Source of the DNA: Candidimonas sp.
GTDB lineage: Bacteria > Pseudomonadota > Gammaproteobacteria > Burkholderiales > Burkholderiaceae_B
DNA: 35,330 nt
Reading direction: 5' to 3'
NCBI GenBank assembly: GCA_004297945.1
Contig: SCRC01000101.1
Coordinates: 1-35,330, forward strand
A program made the position numbers and the translations under genes. Every line of letters starts with the position of its first letter. The first letter of the stretch is position 1. Below, piece after piece: positions 15,385 to 24,074 of this stretch. Below the pieces are notes generated by a model. The model was not told where the DNA came from, made no database searches, and worked only from the letters and a program-made list of their open reading frames with translations.

Positions 15385-16073
15385 TACACGAACTTAGCGT
15401 TCCCTTGTTTTTGTCGCTGAAGGTTGCCGCTTGGGCAACCTTGTTTGCGATGCTGCTGGGCGTCGGCCTGGCATTTGGTTTGTCGCGGTGGCGCTCCACC
15501 TGGTGCGATTTGGCGGATTCGATACTGACGCTGCCCTTGGTATTGCCGCCTACCGTGATGGGCTATTACCTGTTGGTTCTGTTCGGTCGCCGCGGCTGGC
15601 TGGGGGAATTTCTGGCCAGATGGGGAATTGATCTGGTGTTTACCTGGCAGGGCGCCGTGATGGCGGCAACGGTTGTTGCGTTTCCACTAGTTTTGAAGTC
15701 GGCCCGGGCTGCGTTCGAAGAGGTCGATCCACAGTTGGAAAACGCGGCGCGTGTTCTGGGCATCAGTGACGCAGCGTTGTTTTTCAGGGTGGTGCTGCCC
15801 CTGGCTTCGCGTGGAATATTTGCCGGTGTTTTGTTGGCGTTTGCCCGCGCTCTTGGCGAATTCGGCGCGACACTGATGATAGCCGGCAGCATACCCGGGC
15901 GAACGCAGACCTTGTCGATTGCCATCTACGAAGCGGTTCAGGCGGGTGACGACGGCCTGGCTACGTTGCTGGTGTTGGTCGTTTCACTTACCTGCATTGT
16001 CGTGCTGTGGACCGCGAGTCGACTAGTGCCTGCCCACGCACGCAATACAGTGGGCGTGCGAGGGCTGCGATGA
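15381..16073 (+). CDS. modB: Molybdate ABC importer permease ModB
   Basis: The protein is about 230 residues with five hydrophobic segments. It has the ModB motifs SILTLPLVLPPTVMGYYLL, LGEFLARWGIDLVFTWQGAV, the EAA loop EEVDPQLENAARVLGISDAALFFRVVLP, and LARALGEFGATLMIAG-like ALGEFGATLMIAGSIPGRTQT. It forms the homodimeric membrane channel for molybdate. No ATG or GTG fits the N-terminus; a TTG at 15381 overlapping the modA stop (TTGA) gives the right length and suggests translational coupling. The 3' end overlaps modC by four bases (ATGA). Confidence 0.92.
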   Translation: MIHELSVPLFLSLKVAAWATLFAMLLGVGLAFGLSRWRSTWCDLADSILTLPLVLPPTVMGYYLLVLFGRRGWLGEFLARWGIDLVFTWQGAVMAATVVAFPLVLKSARAAFEEVDPQLENAARVLGISDAALFFRVVLPLASRGIFAGVLLAFARALGEFGATLMIAGSIPGRTQTLSIAIYEAVQAGDDGLATLLVLVVSLTCIVVLWTASRLVPAHARNTVGVRGLR

Positions 16074-16768
16074 AAATCGAACTATGCGTTCGGCGCCGCA
16101 TTGTCTCGCATGATCGCGAGTTTGTCCTTGATGTGGCGTTCCAAACCGATACGCGCCGAGTGGCGTTATTTGGACCATCGGGCGCGGGCAAGACGCTGAC
16201 TGTTCAGGCGATTGCGGGCCTGATGCGGCCCGACCAGGGGCGCATCGTCATCAATGGCCGGATATTGTTCGACTCTGAAAAGCAAATATGTCTGGCGCCC
16301 GCTGCACGCAAGGTCGCGTATCTGTTTCAGGACTATGGATTGTTCCCGCATTTGACGGTCTTGCAGAATATTTGTTTTGGTTTGGAAAAGGGCTGGCGCA
16401 ATCCCGGACGCCACACTATTCCCGATGCGGCGCGGCTCTGGATTGACATGTTCGAACTGGGGGCTATTGTTAACAGCCATCCTGCGCAAATATCTGGCGG
16501 CCAGAAGCAGCGCGTTGCGCTGGCGCGTGCGCTGGTCGTTCAGCCCGATATGTTGCTGCTCGATGAGCCGTTGGCTGCGCTGGATGCCACGTTGCGAAAG
16601 AAATTGCGTATGGAACTGGCCGCCTTGCAGCAACGGCTGGAAATTCCCATGATCATCATTACCCATGATCCGGCCGACGTGCTGGAACTGGCCGACCAGG
16701 TTTACGAAATCCGCGACGGAACGATTACCGGGTCGACCAGCCCCGGCGAGCTATTGGCCCGCCCGTAG
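16070..16768 (+). CDS. modC: Short molybdate ABC importer ATPase ModC (no TOBE domain)
   Basis: The 232-residue ATPase has Walker A GPSGAGKT (Lys41), Q-loop YLFQDYGLFPHLTV, signature ISGGQKQRVALARAL, Walker B LLLDEPLAALD and switch IITHD. It energises ModB. Most characterised ModC proteins are about 350 residues, with a C-terminal TOBE/Mop domain that binds molybdate and regulates transport; this one ends just after the ATPase fold. Its TAG stop is the TAG of the GTAG foot of a REP-like element (16765-16768), so the present C-terminus may have been set by that insertion. Short ModC proteins do exist in other bacteria, so it may be fully functional. The start overlaps modB by four bases. Confidence 0.9.
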   Translation: MKIELCVRRRIVSHDREFVLDVAFQTDTRRVALFGPSGAGKTLTVQAIAGLMRPDQGRIVINGRILFDSEKQICLAPAARKVAYLFQDYGLFPHLTVLQNICFGLEKGWRNPGRHTIPDAARLWIDMFELGAIVNSHPAQISGGQKQRVALARALVVQPDMLLLDEPLAALDATLRKKLRMELAALQQRLEIPMIIITHDPADVLELADQVYEIRDGTITGSTSPGELLARP

Positions 16769-16791
16769 CGGCACCCCTTGTGGGTGCCACG
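16765..16791 (+). repeat. REP-like palindrome, copy 5 (across the modC stop)
   Basis: GTAG at 16765-16768 contains the modC stop codon. The stem CGGCACCC/GGGTGCCA with loop CTTGT follows (16769-16789). It lies in the 62-bp space between the convergent modC and modE, a usual REP location, and could act as a bidirectional end signal. Confidence 0.8.
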
Positions 16792-16830
16792 CAGCACAGG
16801 CCCCTGGGCCACCCGCGCCGACAGCCAACA

Positions 16831-17661
16831 TCAATCCGTCACGCCCAACATCACGCTGGAGGCCTTGAAGATGGCGATGGCCGGGTCGCCCTTTTTCAGG
16901 CCCAGCTCTGTGACGCTGTCGCGGCTGACCATGGCGGCAATGATGCGGCCGGTTCCGATTTCGATACATACTTCAGAATTGACGGCGCCCACCGTGATGC
17001 GGCTGACATGTCCCGGCAATTGGTTGCGTGCCGACAACGCCAGCCCGTTGCCGGGCCGGCCGACAATGACGGATGTCGCCTTGATAAAGGCCAGTGTGCG
17101 CCGGCCGGCTTTGAGCTTCAGGTTGCGCACGCTTTCGTGCGTGATCGATGCAACCAGCTCGCAACCATCGCCCATGTCCAGAATCACTTCATCGTTGACC
17201 GCCCCGGCCTTGATACGCTTGACGGTGGCAGCCAGCTTGTTGCGGGCCGAGGTTTGAATCATCATGTGCCCGATCAGCTCCAGATTGTGGGGGGATTTAT
17301 CGTCGGCGTTAGTCACTCTGGCGATAAAATTTTGGTGCTCGGCTTCTACTTTTTGGTAAATGCCGATCAGCTCACGAGCGCGTGCCGTGAGCACGGCGCC
17401 GCCGCCGCGTTGGCCGCCGGTGCTGCGCAGCACCAGGGGTTCGCCCGCCAAGTTGTTCATGGCGTCGACCGCATCCCAGGCCGCCTTGTAGCTAAGGCCG
17501 ATTTTCTTTGCCGCGGCGGTGATGGAGCCTTCTTGTCCGATAGCGGCCAAGAGCGCCATGCGTCTTTGACTGCCCCAATTCTGGTTGCCCGAACTGAGGA
17601 AAATTGAGCCGGTGAGGGTGATTGCAGCGGCACCAGAGGGTTTGCTTGGACGAGTAGTCAT
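16831..17661 (-). CDS. modE: Molybdate-dependent transcriptional regulator ModE
   Basis: The 276-residue protein has an N-terminal winged helix-turn-helix (about 28-100, with RRMALLAAIGQEGSITAAAKKIGLSYKAAWDAVDAMNN and the RSTGGQRGGGAVLT wing) and two Mop/TOBE domains at about 137-202 and 208-273. Both TOBE repeats carry the pattern SARNxLxxxVxRIxxGAVNxEV that binds molybdate. ModE loaded with molybdate represses modABC in other bacteria, and a matching operator lies on the modA promoter at 14440-14463. Unusually for the E. coli arrangement, modE is convergent to modABC and placed after it. It supplies the TOBE domains missing from ModC. Confidence 0.94.
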   Translation of the reverse strand: MTTRPSKPSGAAAITLTGSIFLSSGNQNWGSQRRMALLAAIGQEGSITAAAKKIGLSYKAAWDAVDAMNNLAGEPLVLRSTGGQRGGGAVLTARARELIGIYQKVEAEHQNFIARVTNADDKSPHNLELIGHMMIQTSARNKLAATVKRIKAGAVNDEVILDMGDGCELVASITHESVRNLKLKAGRRTLAFIKATSVIVGRPGNGLALSARNQLPGHVSRITVGAVNSEVCIEIGTGRIIAAMVSRDSVTELGLKKGDPAIAIFKASSVMLGVTD

Positions 17662-17798
17662 GGCGTATAAGTGTAAGCCCTGCGACTGGGCGGCGGGCCG
17701 CTTGCTTTACTATGCGGGAATAGCGCAGCCGCAAACGAGATGCGCAGCCGCTGTTGCGTGACCTTTTGGCGGTGTACGACCTGGGCTGTACCAAAACG

Positions 17799-20456
17799 AT
17801 GAACACCCTATTTACTTCTATTTCTGTGGCCGACTTTGCCGATTTGGACTGTTCGCAGACGGTTGTGCTGACGGTCAATAATCGCTATGCACGCCGGATT
17901 GTGTCGGAACTGTCTGCGCGACTAAGCGACGCGCAGCAGGTCATGGCGTTGCCGGAAATCCTGCCACTGGGCGCGTGGTTGCAACAGGCGAGCGATTTGC
18001 TGGCATTCTCGCCGCAGGCCGCGCTGGCGGCGCACACTCTGGATTCATTTGGCGCACAACAGCTATGGCAGCAAGTGATTGAGCACGCCGAGTCTGATCG
18101 CATTTTGCTGGATATCGCACAGGCCGCGCGTCTGGCCAGCGATGCCGACCGCCTGCTGTCGGAATGGAAAATAACCATTAATGCCGAGGAGGAAACACGC
18201 GATTTCCGGCGGTTCCAGGTCTGGCGCGACGACTATCGAAACCGTTTGGCGCAGATCGATGCGGAAGATGGCAATCTTGCCTATGAACGTGTTTGTCAGG
18301 CCATTGCTGCGGGGCAATTGAAGGCGCCATTTCAAACTCTGGTGCTGGCGGGCTTTAACGACTGGTCGCCTCGTTTTCTCGATTTGTTGCAGGCTTTGCA
18401 TGGGCAGGGCGTCGCGATAAATGAATTGCAGATGCAAACGCATCCGGCCGATTGTGTTCGACGCATTCTGGCCAGCGATCCGGATTCGGAATGGCGTCTG
18501 GCGGCCCAGTGGGCGGCCCAGTGTCTAAGCCGCGATCCACGGGGGCGTTATGCCATCGTGGCCGCCAGGCTTGAAACCGACGTGGCCTTTGCGCACCGGG
18601 TCGTGCGCGAGGCGCTCAACGACGCTGCGACCGATATTCCTTTGCTTTATAACGTGGCGGTTGGTCGCCCGCTGCTTGATTGGCCTCTGGCGCATGCAGC
18701 GCTGGCGTGGCTTGAACTGTTCAGCGTCTTTGCGCAGGGTGAGTCCTGCACGCCTGAAATAGCGGGCCTGGCCTTGCTGGCAGGGCATTGCGAGGGCCAG
18801 GAGATCGAGGCTTCGGGGCGGGCGATGATCGACGCCCGCTGGCGCAAGAAGGCGTGCATTGAGGTATCGGAGGACGCCTTTGGCCAAGTCCTGGCCAAGT
18901 TTGCGCCGAACCTGGGGCGAGCCTGGCAGCAGATGATCGATGGGGCCCTGACTGATACCGGGCCGGCGGCCATGGATGTCTGGGTGCGGCGATTCAAGCG
19001 GATGTTGCAGGACCTGGGCTTCCCCGGCGAGTCGGTGCTGGATAGCCATGCCTATCAGGTGATGGAGGCGCTTGAGAGGGTGTTGTCGTGTTTGAGCAGG
19101 CAGGCGGTGGTGCTGGGCGAGGTGGATTTTCATGCGGCCGTGAACCTGTTCAGACAACTGGCGCTGGAAACGCCATTTCAACCGCAACGCGATCCCGCAG
19201 CGCGTCTGGATGTGCTGGGTTTTCTGGAAGCGGAAGGTGGAGTTTGGGACGGGGTATGGGTTTTGGGGCTAAGCGACGAAATTTTGCCTGCGGCTCCCAA
19301 GCCCAATCCTTTTATTGCTCCCGCTGCGCTGCGTCGGTCCAATGCGCCCAGAGCCACCGCAGAGCGCGAATTGCAATGGGCGCACGATATGTACGCGGCC
19401 TTGTGCTGTTGCGCGCCCCAGGTATGGGTCAGCCATGCTCAGTTCGAAGGCGAGAGGCTATTGCGCCCGAGCCCCTTCATTGCCGATCTGATCCCACAGG
19501 AATGCGCCCCGCAGGCAGCCCTGTGCCGCCCGGCGACGCTCGAAAGCCTGCTCGATGAACAGGGTCCCGCGCTTGATGCGGGCAGCGTCACTCAAGGCGG
19601 CATTGGCGTCATCGACACGCAGGCGCGCAACCCCATGTGGGCATTTGTGAAATATCGTTTAGGCGCCAGCCGGCTCGACGGCTATGCCGAGATGGCCGAT
19701 CAGAATGCACGCGGCATATTTCTGCATCGTGCCGTTGAGATTGTATGGCGCCTCATTGGCGACCAGTCTCGGCTGCTTGCGTTGCAGGCCGATGCGCATT
19801 TGCAGGGATTGGTAGAGCAGTCGGTGCAACAGGCCGCGCAAGAGTACCTGAGCCATTATGGCGCCGTGCTCAAACGGCTGGAAATCGAGCGGGCGTACAG
19901 CGTGGTCAATAGCTGGCTGCAAGTGGAAATGGCCCGGGAGCCATTTCGGGTTCGTGAAGTCGAGCACGAGTATCATTGGTCGCACGGCGCACTACAGCTG
20001 AAATTGCGTGTGGATCGTATAGACGAACTTTCCGACGCACGCCTGGCAATCATCGACTACAAATCAGGCTCGGGGCGCATCGATCCCAAAGCCAGCTGGA
20101 TGCGGCGGCGTCCTGTCGACGTGCAACTGCCTTTGTATGCGGCCGTTTTGGCTGGAAGTGACGCGACGGTAGCGGCGCTGATGTTGGCCAGGCTGCATGC
20201 CAAACAGGTCGAGGTCAAAGGTTTGGCCGATGGCGACTATGGCTTTAAGGGCCTGGACTCTCCGGGCGATTGGCCGGATTTTTCGGCGTATTCGTGGGCT
20301 CAGGTTTTGGAGCAATGGCGAGACGCCATAGAGCTCCTGGCGCAGGAATATGCGGCGGGTGTAGCCAGCAACCGGATTGTGCAGCCTGCAGATATGGACT
20401 ATTGCGACGTGTTGCCGTTCCTGCGCCTGGACGAAGAGGCCCGGCATGACCATTAA
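17799..20456 (+). CDS. AddB-like PD-(D/E)XK nuclease subunit (probable DNA repair protein family)
   Basis: The 885-residue protein resembles the betaproteobacterial AddB-like 'probable DNA repair protein' family. Its N-terminus (LTVNNRYARRI) sits where AddB has a P-loop, but no GxxGxGKT is visible. A degenerate helicase fold follows, with VWVLGLSDEILPAAPKPNPFIA and ARATAEREL-like features. The C-terminal RecB-type nuclease has GIFLHRAVEIVW, RVDRIDEL, IIDYKSG (Asp753, Lys755) and VQLPLYA. In AddB relatives a C-terminal cysteine cluster helps bind an iron-sulfur centre; here the end reads DMDYCDVLPFLRL, with one cysteine. It overlaps the AddA-like gene by 11 bp. The pair should process double-strand breaks in place of RecBCD. 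The ATG at 17799 is preferred over an upstream TTG at 17754. Confidence 0.85.
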   Translation: MNTLFTSISVADFADLDCSQTVVLTVNNRYARRIVSELSARLSDAQQVMALPEILPLGAWLQQASDLLAFSPQAALAAHTLDSFGAQQLWQQVIEHAESDRILLDIAQAARLASDADRLLSEWKITINAEEETRDFRRFQVWRDDYRNRLAQIDAEDGNLAYERVCQAIAAGQLKAPFQTLVLAGFNDWSPRFLDLLQALHGQGVAINELQMQTHPADCVRRILASDPDSEWRLAAQWAAQCLSRDPRGRYAIVAARLETDVAFAHRVVREALNDAATDIPLLYNVAVGRPLLDWPLAHAALAWLELFSVFAQGESCTPEIAGLALLAGHCEGQEIEASGRAMIDARWRKKACIEVSEDAFGQVLAKFAPNLGRAWQQMIDGALTDTGPAAMDVWVRRFKRMLQDLGFPGESVLDSHAYQVMEALERVLSCLSRQAVVLGEVDFHAAVNLFRQLALETPFQPQRDPAARLDVLGFLEAEGGVWDGVWVLGLSDEILPAAPKPNPFIAPAALRRSNAPRATAERELQWAHDMYAALCCCAPQVWVSHAQFEGERLLRPSPFIADLIPQECAPQAALCRPATLESLLDEQGPALDAGSVTQGGIGVIDTQARNPMWAFVKYRLGASRLDGYAEMADQNARGIFLHRAVEIVWRLIGDQSRLLALQADAHLQGLVEQSVQQAAQEYLSHYGAVLKRLEIERAYSVVNSWLQVEMAREPFRVREVEHEYHWSHGALQLKLRVDRIDELSDARLAIIDYKSGSGRIDPKASWMRRRPVDVQLPLYAAVLAGSDATVAALMLARLHAKQVEVKGLADGDYGFKGLDSPGDWPDFSAYSWAQVLEQWRDAIELLAQEYAAGVASNRIVQPADMDYCDVLPFLRLDEEARHDH

Positions 20457-23400
20457 ACAACCGAGCGATAGCGCCCAGCGCCTGGCCGCAGTCGATCCTG
20501 CGCAATCATTTATTGTTCAGGCGCCGGCGGGTTCAGGTAAAACCGAGCTGCTAACCGATCGCATTCTGGCCTTGCTGGCCACCGTCAGGCGACCCGAAGA
20601 AATTGTGGCGATCACCTTCACGCGCAAAGCCGCTTCGGAAATGCATGCACGCGTTCTGGGCAAACTAAAGGCGGGCCAGTCGCCTGCACCGGCCGAGCCC
20701 CATAAGCAGCGTAGCTGGGAGCTGGCCCGTCAAGCCATAGAGCGTGACGCCGCGATGGGCTGGAATCTGTTGCAGTACCCGGCTCGCCTGAGCATACGCA
20801 CCATCGATTCCTTTTGCGCACATCTGGCGCGCGCCATGCCGTGGCTAAGTGCGCTGGGCGGCTTGCCTGCTATTACCGACGATGCGCGCGACCATTACGA
20901 GGCCGCAGCCAGGGCCACTCTGGCGATGATTGACGATTCAGAGCCGGTAGCGCGTTTCGTCGCCCATATGGATGTCGATATACGGGCGGCGCAAAGCCTG
21001 CTGGCCAATATGCTGGCCAGTCGCGATCAATGGCTGCCCCTGCTGGGCCAGGGCGCCGACGCGCAGCAACTCCTGGAATTCCTGGACGAAACCGTGGAAG
21101 AGGATTTGCGGCGTTTGGCGGCAAGCATGCCAACAGGGTGGGCGCGGCAACTGGCGCCGAGTATTTCTCGCGCAGCGGAGAACTTGGCCGCTGTCAGTGG
21201 ACCCCTGGATTTAAGCGCATTGCTAGGGTGGCAAGGCGAGTCCTTCGGTACAAGCCTGCAGGACCTTGAAAAATGGCAGGCGCTCTCCAGGGTTTTACTG
21301 ACCACGAACAATAGCGTGCGCCGCAAGGTGGACAAGCGGCAGGGTTTTGAGGCGAAGTCCGATTACAAAGAAAATTTTTCGGCATGGATAAATGGGGTCG
21401 GCGATGCGGCGGGGTGGGTATCTCTCCTGGCCGATCTGCGTTGTGCACCGGCCCAGGGGTATAGCCCCGATCAGATCGAAACTCTGCAAGCGCTTATCCA
21501 GGTTTTGTGGTTGGCCGCGGCGCAATTGCGTGTGCGCTTTACGGAAACGGGCGAGGTCGATTTCATCGAGATCGCCCAGCGCGCGCTCCAGGCGTTGGGC
21601 CAGGTTGATGATCCCAGCGATTTGTTGTTGAAACTCGATGTTGCCATCAAGCATTTGCTGGTCGATGAGTTCCAGGACACCAGCCAGTCGCAGATCGATC
21701 TGCTGGATCGTCTGACCGCAGGCTGGACACCCGAGGACGGGCGCACAGTGTTTCTGGTGGGCGACCCCATGCAGTCGATTTACCGCTTTCGCAAGGCGGA
21801 GGTTGGCTTGTTTCTGAAGGTGCAGGCGCAGGGCTTGAGCAATGTGGGCTTGACGGCCTTGTCGTTGAAGGACAATTTTCGCTCGCAGGCCGGCATCGTG
21901 GATTGGGTAAATGAGACCTTCAAACCACTGTTTCCAGCCGACGCCAATCCCGCCATGGGGGCGATTATCTACTCGCCGTCCAACGCATTCAATGAGGCCT
22001 TGTCCGATCCTGCCATGGTGCTGCATCCGGTATGGGGTGGCGTCGGGGATGACGTTTCCGAGGAGGACAGCGCTTCGTTTCAGGCTGAATCCATTGCGGT
22101 CGAGTTGGCCAAAGAGGCCTTGCAGCGTCATCCCGATAGCGAGCATCCGGTGGCTGTCCTGGTGCGGGCTCGCTCTCATCTTGGTGGCCTGGTGCATCGC
22201 TTTGCCCAAGAGAATATTGCCTGCCGGGCGGTTGAACTGGTGTCGCTCAAATCACGTCAGGTGGTCAGTGACCTGGTGCAGTTGGCCAGGGCTTTGTTGC
22301 ACCCGGCCGATCGGTTGGCGTGGCTTTCGGTGTTGCGCTCGCCTGTTTGTGGCCTCACGTTAAATAGCCTGCATACCTTATTTGGCACCGATCACTCGGC
22401 GAGCGTGCCGTCCGTGTTGTCCGCGTGGCTTGACCGCGATGCACGAGGCGAATCCCGCTTTCCTGCGCCTGAAGCGTTGCGTCTACGGCGCAGCGCGCCC
22501 ATATTGCTCGATGCCCGCAACCAAGCGGGTACGACGCCGTTTGCGGCCTGGTTGCAAAGTTGCTGGGTGCGATTGGGCGGGCCCGCCGTCTATCCAGGGG
22601 CGGGCGATCAAGCCGACGCGGAGCAGCTGTTTCGCCTGATTGAAAAGCTGGCGCCCTACGGCGCATTGAATCCGGCCGATCTGGATGCCGGCCTGGACGG
22701 CTTGTATGCGGCGCCCAACAGCGCAGGCCATGCCGTCGAGATCATGACCATACACAAGTCCAAAGGCCTGCAGTTTGATACTGTTATCTTGATGGGCCTG
22801 GACCGCCGTTCGCGTTCCGATACGCCGCCATTGATACGTTTTGAGCAAAGCGAGGGTCGTTTGTTGCTGGGGCCGATCCGCCACCGCGCTTCGGAAGAGA
22901 CTGAGCCGGTATCGGTTTACCTTGCCGATCGAGAAAAAAAACGTGCCAGCTACGAGACGGATCGTTTGCTTTATGTGGCGGTGACTCGGGCGTGCGAGCG
23001 GCTGCATTTAATCGCCAGGCTAAGCCTGGACGACTCGGGAGCCATCAAAAAACCTGCGGCGGGCAGTTTGCTGGGTCGCTTGTGGGATCACATCAGGCAA
23101 CCGCCCGCGCCGCTCGCAGGGTTGTCCGAGGACATGATGCCGTCGGTATCTGCGCCAACATCGGCGCTTGCGCCGAGTCCGCGCCAGCTTATTCGCATCC
23201 ATTCCGACCACTTGCCTGCGCTCGAATCGCTCGAATCGCTCGCGGCCGCGCCGGCGCGTGGTGCCGCCTGGGTATGGTCCACCGATGCGGACGACGAAGC
23301 GATTATCGGCACGGTCGCGCATGCCTGGCTCGAACGCATGGGCAAAGACGGCCTGGATCGGTGGCCGGTCACCCGTATTGGTGCAAGTCTTTCTGTCATG

Positions 23401-23793
23401 AAAAAGCAGCTTGGCCGAGCCGGCCTGGCCGAATCGACGCTCGATACGGCGGGCGACATCCTTGTCCAAACGCTGCTGGCGACCGTGGCAAGCGCACGCG
23501 GGCAATGGTTGCTGCGGGCTGCGCAGGCGTATCGGGAGTGGTCTTTACTGGATATGTCGGGGCGGGTGTCGGTCATTGATCTGGCCATTTCGCGCGAAGA
23601 CGGCTGGTTGGTGGTCGACTACAAAACCGGGATTCCCTGGCCTGATGAAAGCCGGGAGGCGTTTGCGTCGCGCATGCGTGAGCGTCATGGGCCGCAGATC
23701 CAGCGTTATTGCGCCTACGTATCGGCCCTAGATGGTCGCGCTGCTCGCGGCGCCTTGTATTTTCCACGGGCCGATATCTGGGTGGAGTATTAA
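20446..23793 (+). CDS. AddA-like UvrD/RecB helicase-nuclease
   Basis: The 1115-residue superfamily 1A helicase has a C-terminal nuclease. Helicase motifs appear in order: Walker A QAPAGSGKTEL (Lys32), ITFTRKAASEMHARV, LLVDEFQDTSQSQ (Asp407-Glu408), FLVGDPMQSIYRFRKAEV, EIMTIHKSKGLQFDTVIL and LLYVAVTRACERLHLIA. The C-terminal nuclease carries VIDLAISREDGWLVVDYKTG (Asp1058, Lys1060) and QRYCAYVSAL. This makes it the AddA-like partner of the upstream AddB-like protein. The complex unwinds and resects double-strand ends to load RecA. The ATG at 20446 places the Walker A at the normal distance from the N-terminus and overlaps the upstream gene by 11 bp, implying translational coupling. Confidence 0.9.
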   Translation: MTIKQPSDSAQRLAAVDPAQSFIVQAPAGSGKTELLTDRILALLATVRRPEEIVAITFTRKAASEMHARVLGKLKAGQSPAPAEPHKQRSWELARQAIERDAAMGWNLLQYPARLSIRTIDSFCAHLARAMPWLSALGGLPAITDDARDHYEAAARATLAMIDDSEPVARFVAHMDVDIRAAQSLLANMLASRDQWLPLLGQGADAQQLLEFLDETVEEDLRRLAASMPTGWARQLAPSISRAAENLAAVSGPLDLSALLGWQGESFGTSLQDLEKWQALSRVLLTTNNSVRRKVDKRQGFEAKSDYKENFSAWINGVGDAAGWVSLLADLRCAPAQGYSPDQIETLQALIQVLWLAAAQLRVRFTETGEVDFIEIAQRALQALGQVDDPSDLLLKLDVAIKHLLVDEFQDTSQSQIDLLDRLTAGWTPEDGRTVFLVGDPMQSIYRFRKAEVGLFLKVQAQGLSNVGLTALSLKDNFRSQAGIVDWVNETFKPLFPADANPAMGAIIYSPSNAFNEALSDPAMVLHPVWGGVGDDVSEEDSASFQAESIAVELAKEALQRHPDSEHPVAVLVRARSHLGGLVHRFAQENIACRAVELVSLKSRQVVSDLVQLARALLHPADRLAWLSVLRSPVCGLTLNSLHTLFGTDHSASVPSVLSAWLDRDARGESRFPAPEALRLRRSAPILLDARNQAGTTPFAAWLQSCWVRLGGPAVYPGAGDQADAEQLFRLIEKLAPYGALNPADLDAGLDGLYAAPNSAGHAVEIMTIHKSKGLQFDTVILMGLDRRSRSDTPPLIRFEQSEGRLLLGPIRHRASEETEPVSVYLADREKKRASYETDRLLYVAVTRACERLHLIARLSLDDSGAIKKPAAGSLLGRLWDHIRQPPAPLAGLSEDMMPSVSAPTSALAPSPRQLIRIHSDHLPALESLESLAAAPARGAAWVWSTDADDEAIIGTVAHAWLERMGKDGLDRWPVTRIGASLSVMKKQLGRAGLAESTLDTAGDILVQTLLATVASARGQWLLRAAQAYREWSLLDMSGRVSVIDLAISREDGWLVVDYKTGIPWPDESREAFASRMRERHGPQIQRYCAYVSALDGRAARGALYFPRADIWVEY

Positions 23794-23874
23794 ATACCGT
23801 GATGAATCAGTGCTTTGGACAAGGCTATGGCCGGCTTGGCGTGGTCTTGCCCAACACCTGTTAAACTTCCGGTC

Positions 23875-23969
23875 GGCGGGCCCCTTCGCATGGTTCGGCG
23901 GTGAACCTGGTCAGGTCGGGAACGAAGCAGCCATAGTCGCTTAGGATCAGTGCCGAAGTCAGGCTCGCC
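23875..23969 (+). ncRNA. ffs: Signal recognition particle RNA (4.5S type)
   Basis: The segment contains the hallmark SRP core GGTCAGGTCGGGAACGAAGC followed by AGCC (23910-23932), which forms the internal loop and tetraloop bound by Ffh. The ends GGCGGGCC (23875-23882) and GGCTCGCC (23962-23969) pair over 8 bp with one G-T, closing a hairpin of about 95 nt. A TTTT run follows at once. The position just upstream of dnaX is common in proteobacteria. Exact ends are estimated from the closing stem. Upstream, an extended -10-like TGTTAAACT at 23859-23867 is a weak promoter candidate. Confidence 0.9.
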
Positions 23970-24074
23970 TTTTCTAGCTTTAGCCATGTTTGGCAGTCAA
24001 ATACTCCCTAAGCCCGCCCGAATCCGGTAAACTTTTCGTTTCACCTACGGTAATTCTGGGGTTCATACTCTCGC

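Noticed and set aside
16780..17607. 275-residue plus-strand frame opposite modE
   Set aside because: The translated protein has no family pattern, while modE on the other strand shows complete HTH and two TOBE domains.
21295..22209. 304-residue minus-strand frame inside the AddA-like gene
   Set aside because: The AddA-like helicase motifs on the plus strand run straight through it; the antisense product shows no motif.
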